Source: a virus. Taken from it: DNA of 35,500 nt. The first letter of the stretch is position 1; every line of letters starts with the position of its first letter. Shown in pieces: positions 22,277 to 30,072 of this stretch. A model generated the notes under the pieces. That model had not been told where the DNA came from. It searched no databases and was given only the letters and a program-made list of their open reading frames with translations. The translations under genes were made by a program, and so were the position numbers. The DNA is taken from positions 1-35,500 of the IMG/VR virus record IMGVR_UViG_3300049727_000156; one strand, 5' to 3'.

Positions 22277-23137
22277 TTAGCGTCTCGCTGGCCCATACTC
22301 CGCACCTCCAGGATATCGAGATTTTGGCCGTCCTTCACCATTCTTTGCACGTAAATATTTATCGATTTCACAATTGCACGACTGAAGGTCTTGAGCGTGA
22401 AGACGGGGATAGCCGAGTTTCTCGATGACCTTGTTGACAGTGGCGTGAAGCTTCTGCAGTTCGAAGAGCCACTCCTCTTCCGACCAGGGCGCGTTCAGGG
22501 GACGACCCAGGACACGGTTGAGTCCGCGCCTGCTACCAGGGCCGCTCGCCGCCCATGTCCACCAGTCCGTGGCGTCGGCCAGGCAGGTCGTATACTTCAC
22601 GTCAGCCGTAACCTGGGCGGCCATGAACGTGCCGAAGTGGTGGACCGACGCGAGCCGCTCGGTGAAGCTTTTCAGAGTGTCCCCAGTGCGAGGACGCAGT
22701 TCTGCACGCCGACTCCACAGAACGGTGAACAGGCCGGTCAGAAACTCCGGCAGCGGCTGCTTGTCGCCGTGGGTGGTGATCATATACGCACCGTTGATCA
22801 GCTTCTGATGGTTGCGCTTCCGCCGTTCCATGGTGGCGCGGAACTTCTCCGGGTTCCAGGTCTTCGGGTATCCCAGATCCTCCAAGGTCTCCGGCAGGTT
22901 GATCCAGCGGGCGACGCACATGGCGAACCACACATCCTTGTCGTCCTTGTGCTTGTCCCGCCAGTTATTGGCGATCCACACGGTGACCGCGTCAAGTTCT
23001 CGGTAGATGTTGCAGAAGCGATACATCTGCAAGAGCGGGTCCTTGGTCCAGGGCCGGGGTTGCTCAAGAAACCTGCGCATGTAGACCGCATGCCGCTCCT
23101 TGATGAAATAGATCAACTCCTTTTCGAGGTTGATCAT
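22277..23137 (-). CDS. 5-hmdU DNA kinase helical domain / aGPT-Pplase family hypermodification enzyme
   Basis: This 286-residue protein matches, from memory, the family of 5-hmdU DNA kinase helical domains and alpha-glutamyl/putrescinyl thymine pyrophosphorylases (HMUDK_hel, PF18723), which act on 5-hydroxymethyluracil in phage DNA. Key parts are KERHAVYMRRFLEQPRPWTK (about 13-32), DPLLQMYRFCNIYRELDAVT (33-52) and the ending LHAQDLQSCNCEIDKYLR with GEGRPKSRY. No P-loop is present in the protein. The ATG overlaps the glycosyltransferase stop (ATGA), so the two are coupled. It may replace the activated 5-hydroxymethyl group with an amine or amino acid. An alternative is a structural helper without catalysis. 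Confidence 0.8.
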   Translation of the reverse strand: MINLEKELIYFIKERHAVYMRRFLEQPRPWTKDPLLQMYRFCNIYRELDAVTVWIANNWRDKHKDDKDVWFAMCVARWINLPETLEDLGYPKTWNPEKFRATMERRKRNHQKLINGAYMITTHGDKQPLPEFLTGLFTVLWSRRAELRPRTGDTLKSFTERLASVHHFGTFMAAQVTADVKYTTCLADATDWWTWAASGPGSRRGLNRVLGRPLNAPWSEEEWLFELQKLHATVNKVIEKLGYPRLHAQDLQSCNCEIDKYLRAKNGEGRPKSRYPGGAEYGPARR

Positions 23138-23937
23138 TTCGCACCGCGCTGGGAAGAATCGTATGCCTTCTTCCAATACACAGTGCAGTCGGTCCGGGTC
23201 TGCCCATTCCACGCGCCCTTGGTGGTTTTCTCCACGACGCGGACGAAGGGCTCGTGCAACTTGGCGAGGCCAAGGGCACCTTCCCGCTGCTTCTCCATGG
23301 TCCGGTAGGTGGAGCATCCACCCGGCGCGTTGCTACTGCCCTGGCCCTGACACCAGCCGGTGAGCAGTGCGTTCTTGTAACCTTTCCGGAGAAGTTGGAG
23401 CGCGACGTCGAAGTCCTCCATGATGATGATGCGGTCGAACCGGATCTTCTCGCGGCGGAAGACCTCGACGTCGTAAGCCAGCAGCCGGAGCAGCCGGGTG
23501 CACTCCACGATGGGACCGCTCTCGGCGAAGCGGTTTCCGCCCTCCCGCGCGCACACGCCCGCGTGGGCATACTTCCCCAGCGTCTTTTCGAGTGTGGCGA
23601 AGAGAGCCGCGATGTCCTTTTGCGTCGACGCCAAGAACTTGCCGGGGTCATCCGTCCGCCGGGTGCAGAACCCCAGGTCGTCGTCGAGCATGACTATCTT
23701 CGGGCCGTGTACCTCCACCGCATGGCGTTCCATCACGTACTGGCGCACCTTCCCGATGGTGTTGACGGAGGGCGGGCAGACAAGCACGCCCGCGCCTTCC
23801 TCCAGATATTTGGCGTACAGCTTCTTCTCCCGGCTGTCAACGACCAACGTGGTATTGGCGTGTAGCTTGGGAGGCAGTTCATGGAACGTCTTCTGGTCCT
23901 CGGACCGCCCGAAAGTCGGGATATAGATTCGTAACAT
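23134..23937 (-). CDS. GT-A glycosyltransferase, TET-associated (TAGT) type
   Basis: This 267-residue protein has the TAGT-like layout: N-terminal YIPTFGRSEDQKTFHELPPK, a Rossmann-like TLVVDSREKKLY, PPSVNTIGKVRQYVMERHA, and a triple Asp (VMLDDDLGF, 85-87) that would bind metal and the nucleotide sugar. IIIMEDFDVALQLLRKGY has an acidic pair for the later catalytic part. TAGT proteins were described with base-modification systems in phages. Placed directly upstream of the hypermodification gene, it may add a sugar to modified thymidine. AGGAGAATTCTC precedes ATG 23937. Sugar and target are unknown. Confidence 0.8.
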   Translation of the reverse strand: MLRIYIPTFGRSEDQKTFHELPPKLHANTTLVVDSREKKLYAKYLEEGAGVLVCPPSVNTIGKVRQYVMERHAVEVHGPKIVMLDDDLGFCTRRTDDPGKFLASTQKDIAALFATLEKTLGKYAHAGVCAREGGNRFAESGPIVECTRLLRLLAYDVEVFRREKIRFDRIIIMEDFDVALQLLRKGYKNALLTGWCQGQGSSNAPGGCSTYRTMEKQREGALGLAKLHEPFVRVVEKTTKGAWNGQTRTDCTVYWKKAYDSSQRGAK

Positions 23938-23953
23938 GAGAATTCTCCTACAT

Positions 23954-23981
23954 CAAAGAGAGCGGCACGAATGCCGCTCTC
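23954..23981 (-). terminator. Rho-independent terminator before the modification operon
   Basis: On the minus strand a perfect 10-bp stem (GAGAGCGGCA / TGCCGCTCTC) encloses the tetraloop TTCG and is followed by TTTGATG. It lies downstream of the 24014-24646 gene and just upstream of the glycosyltransferase, so it may limit read-through into the modification operon. Confidence 0.75.
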
Positions 23982-24013
23982 AGCGTTGGATCCTGGTTGG
24001 TTGTTGCCGGCGA

Positions 24014-24646
24014 CTAGTTCAGTTCGATGAACCCTGCCGCTTCGTCGTAGCGCAGATCGCCGGTCCGGCCACCCTTGGCCAGGAAGTCGTCGGTGGTCTT
24101 GCAGGTCTTGTAGAGCTCGAAGCGGTCGAAGCTGGCCGATCCGGTGCGCTTGGGGTTGGTGGCGGACAGCAGCTTGATCTTCTGGTTGTCACGCTTCCGG
24201 CCGATGGTCTTCTCGGCGGCCTCTTCCTTCTTGGGGGCGGCCTTCGCCTTGGGTTCGGCCTTGGGGGCGGGAGCGGACTTCGGAGCCACCTGACCCTTGA
24301 CAGGGGCCACAGGGGTCTTCTTGGGCGCTTCCTTCTTGGGAGCGGTCTTCTCGGTCTTGGGCGCAGTCTTCTTTTCGGCCATGGAATCCTCCTTGAGGAT
24401 GGTTGTGAGGCGCGCGAAGGCGCGTCCGGTTATGCGAAAGCAACCAATGTTGTCCAGATACCGCTTGGTTGCGCGCCCTACATCGTAGAGCATCGGGGAG
24501 AAGAGCCGATCGAACGTCTCGTTCGGCATCTTGTGAACGTCGACATCGTGCCCATCATTCTCGATGAACTCCGTATGTCGCTTACCAACTGAAAGACGAA
24601 TGCAGACATGGCTGTGCGCGTCTTTGAAAACAACCTCATCGCTCAT
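24014..24646 (-). CDS. Lys/Ala/Pro-rich protein with C-terminal NPKR domain (paralogue 1), two possible starts
   Basis: The frame gives 210 residues. From 24382 an in-frame ATG follows a strong ribosome site (AAGGAGGATTCC), so a 122-residue short form (MAEKKTAPKTEKTAPKKEAP... onward) is likely made on its own. That form has a Lys/Ala/Pro-rich tail like histone H1 tails, then a C-terminal domain with TNPKRTGSASFDRFELYKTC, KTTDDFLAKGG and a final FIEL. Two paralogues occur at 32663-33232 and 35219-35500. The N-terminal 88 residues of the long form (MSDEVVFKDAHSHVCIRLS...) look like a small separate domain. Possibly DNA-binding; not proven. Confidence 0.7.
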   Translation of the reverse strand: MSDEVVFKDAHSHVCIRLSVGKRHTEFIENDGHDVDVHKMPNETFDRLFSPMLYDVGRATKRYLDNIGCFRITGRAFARLTTILKEDSMAEKKTAPKTEKTAPKKEAPKKTPVAPVKGQVAPKSAPAPKAEPKAKAAPKKEEAAEKTIGRKRDNQKIKLLSATNPKRTGSASFDRFELYKTCKTTDDFLAKGGRTGDLRYDEAAGFIELN

Positions 24647-24697
24647 GTCGTGCCACCAGTAAATGATAACCGCGATATGTTCGCAGTAAGGTGAAAT

Positions 24698-26134
24698 TTA
24701 TCGCCGCCGAGACTTTGTTTTTGCGTATTCTTTCAAGGCGTCGAGGAAGTTGTTCTGGTTCTTTTTCTTGAATCCCATGGCGCGGAGCAAGACTTCGTCC
24801 ACCGTGTCCCTGGCGATGATATGGTGGTTGAATACTGTCTTACTTCGCTGACCCTGCCTTAGGATACGCTTGATTGACTGATCATAGTCCTCATAATTCC
24901 AGGTCATGCTGTGCCAGATGAAATGATACCCGGATTCCTGAAGATTCAGACCGTGGGCGATTGACTGCGGCTGCCCGAGGAGGACGGGTAGGTTGCCGGC
25001 GTTCCACTCTGCCTCGATCTCTCTGGATCGCTTGGGAGCGACCCCACCGCCGATGAAGGGAGTGTTCTTTCCCAGGGCCTTGAGGAGGCGCTCGCGATCA
25101 TGGTGAAACTCGTAGGTGACGATGACAGGGCTGCCACCGATCTCCTCGAGAAGCTCCAGGACGGCCTCTGTCTTCTGATCGTGGATTGTTACCCACTTAT
25201 CCGAGTCCAGGACCGGGGCGTCCTCCAGCTGCCGATACAACCCACCGTTCGCGACTTGTCGGCACTTCATGCTGGCGGCCGCAGCGCTCATGGCGGTGAC
25301 AACCTCATCGCCGGTGATCGTGGCGATGAGCAGGTCTTCCAGGTCGTCGTAGATCTTCCTCGCGCTCTCCGGAAGGTCGATCCGCACCGTGCTGTTTACC
25401 AGCTCCGGCAGCTCCAGATAGTCGCCAGCCTCCAGACGCAGAGTCAGCGGCCGCACCAGTTCGTAGATCTGCTCCTCGGCACCCGGCTTCAGTGACCACG
25501 AATAGCCGCCAAACCCGTAAGGGTCAAAGAACTTGTTCTTGTAGTGCGTGATGAACGGGCTGAGCGCGTTGCCTTGGTCCAAGATATAGATCTGGCCGAA
25601 GAGGTCGAGCATGCCGTTGGGGACGGGCGTGCCGGTGAGAATCCAGCGGCGCTTGAACTTCCCCAGATTGGGCTTGAGATCCTTGAACCGGCGCGTCTGG
25701 GTGTTCTTGAACCGGCTGCTCTCGTCGATGACCAGCGTGTCCGGATTGAGGATCTTGAACCTTCCCTCACGGGAAAGCCAGTCGAGGCCCTCAGGATTGA
25801 TCAGGTAGACGTCGGCGTCCCGCTTGAGTGCCTTCTCCTTCCCACTCCCGTGGAGAACTTCGACACGCAGATGATCGAAGTCGGCCCATTTCTCCACCTC
25901 GCGCGGCCACACGGAGTAGCACACGCGGAGGGGAGCGACGATGAGGACACGGTTGAGGATTCCCTCGCGCTTCAGCAGCTTGATGGCGGCGAGCGTTATT
26001 GACGTTTTGCCCAGCCCTGGGTCAAGGAAGAGTCCAGCAGACCCATGCTCAAGAAGGAACTTTACGGCCTTCTTTTGGTAGTCATGGGGTCGCCAGTTTT
26101 GAGCCTCGGGCTTTACGATCATAGCCGACGGCAT
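24698..26134 (-). CDS. SNF2-family DEAD/DEAH-type helicase
   Basis: This ATP-dependent helicase or translocase (about 478 residues) has motif Q-like WRPHDYQKKAVKFLLEHGSA, Walker A FLDPGLGKTS, motif Ia LIVAPLRVCYSVWP, motif II VIDESSRFKN, motif III ILTGTPVPNGMLDLFGQIY, and the second domain with LLGQPQSIAHGLNLQ, HSMTWNYEDYDQSIKRILRQ and GQ. These are SF2 SNF2-like phage helicase motifs. The start is uncertain: ATGs at 26134, 26122 and 26194 lack a good ribosome site, and the gene overlaps VRR-NUC. It lies in a cluster of DNA processing genes and probably remodels DNA in replication or recombination. Confidence 0.88.
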   Translation of the reverse strand: MPSAMIVKPEAQNWRPHDYQKKAVKFLLEHGSAGLFLDPGLGKTSITLAAIKLLKREGILNRVLIVAPLRVCYSVWPREVEKWADFDHLRVEVLHGSGKEKALKRDADVYLINPEGLDWLSREGRFKILNPDTLVIDESSRFKNTQTRRFKDLKPNLGKFKRRWILTGTPVPNGMLDLFGQIYILDQGNALSPFITHYKNKFFDPYGFGGYSWSLKPGAEEQIYELVRPLTLRLEAGDYLELPELVNSTVRIDLPESARKIYDDLEDLLIATITGDEVVTAMSAAAASMKCRQVANGGLYRQLEDAPVLDSDKWVTIHDQKTEAVLELLEEIGGSPVIVTYEFHHDRERLLKALGKNTPFIGGGVAPKRSREIEAEWNAGNLPVLLGQPQSIAHGLNLQESGYHFIWHSMTWNYEDYDQSIKRILRQGQRSKTVFNHHIIARDTVDEVLLRAMGFKKKNQNNFLDALKEYAKTKSRRR

Positions 26135-26423
26135 CGAGGCGCTTCTGAATTGCGGCGATGGCTTCCTTTTTATCACTGTGTACCTCGATGTCATAGCCTT
26201 GCTCGCGCATCAGCTTGTGGAAGTTTTCCTGCAGAGGTGTCGGCTCTGCGCCCGGTTTCTTGAATTCGATCCAGAAAGGCCTCCCGCCGGGGATGGGGAA
26301 GATTCTGTCCGGCCACGCGCGGTAGCCAAGTCCGTTCATCTTGCGAGACGGCAGTAGTCCGAGGCTCTTCCACCACCGGACTACCGGATTCTCGACGTCG
26401 CGTACTTCAAGAATCTTTGCCAT
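26082..26423 (-). CDS. VRR-NUC domain nuclease
   Basis: This 113-residue PD-(D/E)XK nuclease has the VRR-NUC core: GYRAWPDRIFPIPGGRPFWI with Asp39 and EFKKPGAEPTPLQ with Glu53-x-Lys55, followed by a helix (ENFHKLMREQGYDIEV). VRR-NUC proteins cleave branched DNA and occur widely in phages next to helicases. It overlaps the SNF2 helicase by 53 bases with the chosen start, which suggests they act together. GAGGAGGCAAG precedes the ATG. Confidence 0.88.
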   Translation of the reverse strand: MAKILEVRDVENPVVRWWKSLGLLPSRKMNGLGYRAWPDRIFPIPGGRPFWIEFKKPGAEPTPLQENFHKLMREQGYDIEVHSDKKEAIAAIQKRLDAVGYDRKARGSKLATP

Positions 26424-26432
26424 CTTGCCTCC

Positions 26433-27275
26433 TCAAAACTGACAGGGTCCATGTCCACCGGGGTACTCGGTGTTGCCTTTTCGGAACCAGCACCAGCGGC
26501 ACTTGTCGTTCGGACGAGGCGCGAACCGGCGGTCCATGAACATGGCCTTCGTGCGCTTTTCCCACAGAGCTTCGAGCGCCGATTCTTCGGTGCGGGGGAA
26601 TGTCTTGACGACAGGGTTGACGCCGATCTGGATGGGTTGGTCGACGTACCACAGCTCGACGTCCACCGCTTCGATCTCGTTCAGCGCCGGGTTCTTGAAG
26701 GCTCCCAGTGCGTAGAGCTCGGTCTGCTCGATATTGTCATCATAGATGCGGCCGGTCTTGTAGTCCACCACACGGAACCGTTTCCTGTCCTTGCTTAGCG
26801 CGGAGACGTCGATCTTGATGCGGCACCAGGCCATGCCGGAGAACCAGCTGACCATGGACCGCCACCCCGCCGAGAAGGCCCACTCGCCCTCTGCCTCGGC
26901 GTTGTCCTTCTTCAGCTTGCGGATGTGCGTGGCGAAGTTCTTCAGCTCAGCACAGAGCGTCTTGGCGACACCACGGACGAAGTTCTCGGCGGACTTGTGG
27001 ATGTCACTGCCGCGATCCATCGCCTTGGAGCCGGGCTCCTTGATGCGGTCGATGTGCTTGTACTTGGCCTTGGCCGGGCACTGCTCGTAATCCCGCCACC
27101 GGGAGTAGCTCCACGCGGTGATCTGTGGCAGCGGTGCCTTGGGTGCGGCCACCTTCTTGGTGGCGACCTTCGTGGCCGTCTTGGGCGCGGGCTTCGTCGC
27201 GACTTTGGTGGCCGTCTTCGGAGCGACCTTCGTCGTGGGGACGACGGTGGCAGGCGTGGCTTTCTTGGGAGGCAT
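26433..27275 (-). CDS. Cas4/RecB-like PD-(D/E)XK nuclease with basic N-terminal tail
   Basis: From ATG 27275 the product has 280 residues. Residues 1-50 are a Lys/Ala/Thr/Pro tail with two copies of PKTATKVATK. The nuclease domain follows: AWSYSRWRDYEQCPAKAKY (Cys66), GSDIHKSAENF (His93), Asp156 in IKID and VVDYKTG (Asp171, Lys173), then QTELYALGAF. The C-terminus has CRWCWFRKG and GPCQF; with Cys66 these Cys could bind an Fe-S cluster as in Cas4 and AddB. The start overlaps the preceding gene's stop (TGATG). It is likely a 5' end-processing exonuclease in recombination or replication. Confidence 0.85.
   Translation of the reverse strand: MPPKKATPATVVPTTKVAPKTATKVATKPAPKTATKVATKKVAAPKAPLPQITAWSYSRWRDYEQCPAKAKYKHIDRIKEPGSKAMDRGSDIHKSAENFVRGVAKTLCAELKNFATHIRKLKKDNAEAEGEWAFSAGWRSMVSWFSGMAWCRIKIDVSALSKDRKRFRVVDYKTGRIYDDNIEQTELYALGAFKNPALNEIEAVDVELWYVDQPIQIGVNPVVKTFPRTEESALEALWEKRTKAMFMDRRFAPRPNDKCRWCWFRKGNTEYPGGHGPCQF
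27157..27225. repeat. Short tandem repeat coding for PKTATKVATK
   Basis: Two near-identical units with a period of about 36 bases encode the two PKTATKVATK copies in the tail of the nuclease. The segments around 27159-27187 and 27194-27223 share most positions (for example GGCCGTCTT). The unit borders are approximate. Confidence 0.55.
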
Positions 27276-27523
27276 CAGGCACCCACCTTTGCGCGGGGGA
27301 ACTTCGTGCGCGCGGCCTCGAGATGCGCCTGGAAGACTTCCTTCTTCTCGTGCGGCTTCTTCGTGACACGCAGCCACGATCCGTTCGGCATCACCACGTA
27401 ATGGGTGCCGGACAATTCGTGGTGCGTGCCGGGCCGGTGGTTGCGCATCGACTGCTCGATACGGAACTGCTTGAGACGCTCAGCGTCTTCCTTCGCGAAC
27501 TGCGCAGCGGTCTTCTTTTTCAC
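27275..27523 (-). CDS. Small basic hypothetical protein
   Basis: This product has 82 residues from GTG 27523 (AGGTG lies just upstream, at the polymerase gene's end) or 86 from ATG 27535, which has no good ribosome site. It begins with a Lys-rich stretch (KKKTAAQFAKEDAERLKQF), has HHELSGTHYVVMPNGSWLRV in the middle and a basic end (TKFPRAKVG). I do not recognise it. It sits between the polymerase and the Cas4-like nuclease with touching ends, so it is co-translated with both. Confidence 0.6.
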   Translation of the reverse strand: MKKKTAAQFAKEDAERLKQFRIEQSMRNHRPGTHHELSGTHYVVMPNGSWLRVTKKPHEKKEVFQAHLEAARTKFPRAKVGA

Positions 27524-27524
27524 G

Positions 27525-29384
27525 TTACACCTCATCCTTGAATTTGGTAAGGCAACCCCAGTTGAGCCCGGTCTTGCCGTCGCTGATCATGGGAACGTCA
27601 AAGGCCACGTCGGCCATTGCCTCCCGCAGAATTTTCATCTCACCCTTTACTGCGCTCTTCGGCACGGAGAGGTTGATTTCGTCGTGCACCGTTGAGAGAA
27701 GGCGTCCGTCCTTCTTGGCCGCGTCGTAATTTATCAACGCCTGCTTTGTGCAATCTGCCGCCGAACTCTGCACAAGGTAGTTGAGTAGCTTGTATTCGAA
27801 AGTCTGCTTCCGCCCGTCGATGATGCGCGGAGGCTCGGTGTAATACTGTCGACCACCCCACGTGACGATGGGCTGCCCACTCTTCCCGATTTCCTTGATC
27901 TGTCGGTTGAGGTTGGCGAGACCAGGGATGGCCTTCATCTGCGCATCCTTGATCCGGCGCGCTTCCTCCACTGACGTGTGAACGCCGATGGCAAGCTTCG
28001 CCAACCCAAGTCCGTAGATCATTCCGAAGTTAAGAACCTTTACCGCACGGCGCTCAAGGTGGAGACCGAACAGCGTGCTGATCTGATTCTGGACGAAGGT
28101 ATGCACATCCAGTAGAGGATCTTCGCGGTAGGCCTGGCACAGGGAAGCGTCCTCGAAGTGCGCTAGGATTCGCAGCTCCTGCTGGTTGTAGTCCCGGTGG
28201 CAGAACAGACCACCCTTATCGGGGAGGAAGTACTTCCGCATGGCCGGCAGCTCTAGAACGTCGAGATGCTTGGGATGAACGTAGCCATCGTCTTTGTCAT
28301 CCCAGATCTTTGGGATGTTCTGAAAGTTCGGGTTGCTGCTCAGTCGTCCGGTGCGTGCGCCCCGGAAGCCGGAGCCGTCTCCGGCCTGCCGAACCTGGTT
28401 CCAGTTCGTGTAGATCATGCCGCCAGAGGCCTCCGCCGTGGCTATCCAGGACTCCAGGAACGTCCCCAGGCAGGTCGAGAGCCGGTTACGGTAGCCAAGC
28501 GCTGAGGCGACCTTCTGGTCCTCGAACATATCGGGCGTGAGGTTCTTCTTTGCCACGCTCCGCTGCCCAGTGGCCGTGAGGACCCACTGGGTGACCACAC
28601 CGGCCCGCTCCAGGGCATCGGCGAGGTCGTTGTCGCTGTCGACGTTCAGGTCCTTCGTCTTCAGTCGCTTCCGCAGCCATGCGTCCGTCTTGGCGACGGC
28701 TTCGGTGTAGGTCTTGAAGTCAGACCGCATCGTCTTCAGATCGACGCGAATACCCTGTCGCTCATTCTCCAGCAAGATCGGCATCAGCTGCCGTTCCCGG
28801 TCGTAGGCCGAGACCATGCCGCGTTCTTGGATCTGCGGATAGAGCAGCTTGAACAACTTCTCGGTGCGCAGCACGTCGCCGTCAGCGTAGGCACCGACGA
28901 TGTCGCCCGGAGCGTCGCAGATGTGCGCGCCCCAATCCTTTCCCACCTTCTTGACGATCTTGTGATCGACAAGCCAGTCGCGCACGACGTCGCGTTCTTC
29001 GGGAGGCATGTTCAGCAGGCGCGTTGATGCCGGCTTCAAGGCCAGCGTCATGGCGTGGGGATCGCTGAGGAAAAGGAGGTAGAGGGTGTCGTGCAGCAGT
29101 CGCCAGTCGAGCGCCGGCATCTTCATATGGATGGTCGCAACGTCATAGTCGAACTTGGCGTTGTGCATGAGGATGGGAAGGCCACTGGTCCATGCGCCCT
29201 TGAGGGCAGCCTGTGCCTCCTGGAAGGTGCAGTTGTTCGCAATCGGATGTCCCCAGGCGTAGTAGCGGCTCTTCCGGTCGCCAGGACTCTTCAGGGAGAA
29301 GCCCACCGGCACAGGTGGGTAGACCGGGCGGTTCTGAATACCGGCGGTCTCAAAGTCAAGGATGTGTACTTTCGGAATTGCCAT
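27525..29384 (-). CDS. Family A DNA polymerase with 3'-5' exonuclease domain
   Basis: This 619-residue enzyme is the probable replicative polymerase. The exonuclease domain has Asp10-x-Glu12 (HILDFETAG), HNAKFDYDV (Asp79) and YADGD (Tyr166, Asp170). Polymerase motif A is HRDYNQQELRILAHF (Asp398), motif B RRAVKVLNFGMIYGLG (Arg445, Lys449, Phe453, Tyr457) and motif C STVHDEINLS (His567-Asp568-Glu569). All catalytic residues are present, and the size fits phage pol I-like enzymes. GGTGAGGCACT precedes the ATG. Phe at the Tyr/Phe position of motif B predicts strong discrimination against dideoxynucleotides. It would copy templates that may contain modified thymidine. Confidence 0.95.
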   Translation of the reverse strand: MAIPKVHILDFETAGIQNRPVYPPVPVGFSLKSPGDRKSRYYAWGHPIANNCTFQEAQAALKGAWTSGLPILMHNAKFDYDVATIHMKMPALDWRLLHDTLYLLFLSDPHAMTLALKPASTRLLNMPPEERDVVRDWLVDHKIVKKVGKDWGAHICDAPGDIVGAYADGDVLRTEKLFKLLYPQIQERGMVSAYDRERQLMPILLENERQGIRVDLKTMRSDFKTYTEAVAKTDAWLRKRLKTKDLNVDSDNDLADALERAGVVTQWVLTATGQRSVAKKNLTPDMFEDQKVASALGYRNRLSTCLGTFLESWIATAEASGGMIYTNWNQVRQAGDGSGFRGARTGRLSSNPNFQNIPKIWDDKDDGYVHPKHLDVLELPAMRKYFLPDKGGLFCHRDYNQQELRILAHFEDASLCQAYREDPLLDVHTFVQNQISTLFGLHLERRAVKVLNFGMIYGLGLAKLAIGVHTSVEEARRIKDAQMKAIPGLANLNRQIKEIGKSGQPIVTWGGRQYYTEPPRIIDGRKQTFEYKLLNYLVQSSAADCTKQALINYDAAKKDGRLLSTVHDEINLSVPKSAVKGEMKILREAMADVAFDVPMISDGKTGLNWGCLTKFKDEV

Positions 29385-29410
29385 CAGTGCCTCACCAAAG
29401 AATGTTACAA

Positions 29411-29449
29411 GAAAAAGTGGGACAACGTAGCCTCACCGCGTTGCCCCAC
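29411..29449 (-). terminator. Rho-independent terminator upstream of the polymerase gene
   Basis: On the minus strand, GTGGGGCAACG pairs with CGTTGTCCCAC (one G-U pair) and is followed by TTTTTC. It lies 18 bases downstream of the 29467 gene's stop and 27 bases upstream of the polymerase start. It likely separates two transcription units or attenuates read-through. Confidence 0.8.
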
Positions 29450-29466
29450 GGTATTCGTATGACCGC

Positions 29467-29697
29467 TTAGAAGGGCATGACCTTCGCGATCTGCTTGTCC
29501 AGCGCGACCTTCTGTTTGTCCAGGTCGGCGAGGCCCTTGGCGCGAACCTTGGCGCGGGCGGCCATTTCCTTGGTGTCGACGGCAGCTGCCTTCTCGTCGT
29601 TCTTCTGGGCGAGGGCGATGTCCTTGTTGAGCTTCTTGAGGTCGAGGTTCAGCCGCTTGAATTCGGCAGCGGCTTCGGCGGGAGTGAGTTTGGCCAT
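29467..29697 (-). CDS. Small coiled-coil protein
   Basis: This 76-residue product from ATG 29697, with AAGGAGGCCATC upstream, is almost entirely charged helix (AEFKRLNLDLKKLNKDIALA, then DEKAAAVDTKEMAARAKVRA) and likely forms a coiled coil. The frame continues upstream to 29856 without a ribosome site. I do not recognise it. It may be a partner of replication proteins. Confidence 0.6.
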   Translation of the reverse strand: MAKLTPAEAAAEFKRLNLDLKKLNKDIALAQKNDEKAAAVDTKEMAARAKVRAKGLADLDKQKVALDKQIAKVMPF

Positions 29698-29871
29698 GAT
29701 GGCCTCCTTGTGTTGGTGGGAAGCAGAACACTGCTTCAGGTTGAGAAAAGAAATAGCTGGCCCCAGGATGACGTTCTTCTCCGCTTCTCGCAGGTCGTCA
29801 GTACTGATGTCGCCTGGGTTCCCTGACGCAGAGTTATCCACGCCGAACGCAGACACTCGCCAGCGATGGTG

Positions 29872-30069
29872 CTACGGCATCTTGACGGGCTTGCCGACGA
29901 CGTTCAGGTTGAGGAATTCCATGAAGTCCTCCTTCGGGGAGGTGGGGACCTCGCACAGCTGCCAGGACTTGGCGCCGAGCTCCTTCTTCTTGGCGACCGC
30001 ATCACCCTGGGTCGCTGCCCAGGCCAGAACGGTTCCATCCTTCTCAGTGACGGTGTATGCGCGTGCCAT
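29872..30069 (-). CDS. Small hypothetical protein
   Basis: This 65-residue protein starts at ATG 30069 after GGAGGTAAGTC, three bases after the stop of the candidate ssDNA-binding protein. It opens with YTVTEKDGTVLAWAATQGDA, a likely beta hairpin, followed by a helix with AVAKKKELGA and a WQLCEVP segment. I do not recognise it. Its spacing suggests co-translation with the gene before it. The 174-base gap that follows (29698-29871) holds only a GAAGCAG hairpin (29720-29737) without a T tract. Confidence 0.6.
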   Translation of the reverse strand: MARAYTVTEKDGTVLAWAATQGDAVAKKKELGAKSWQLCEVPTSPKEDFMEFLNLNVVGKPVKMP

Positions 30070-30072
30070 GAC

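Noticed and set aside
29720-29737. GAAGCAG hairpin with 4-base loop
   Set aside because: No T tract on either side and lies before a ribosome site; not supported as a terminator.
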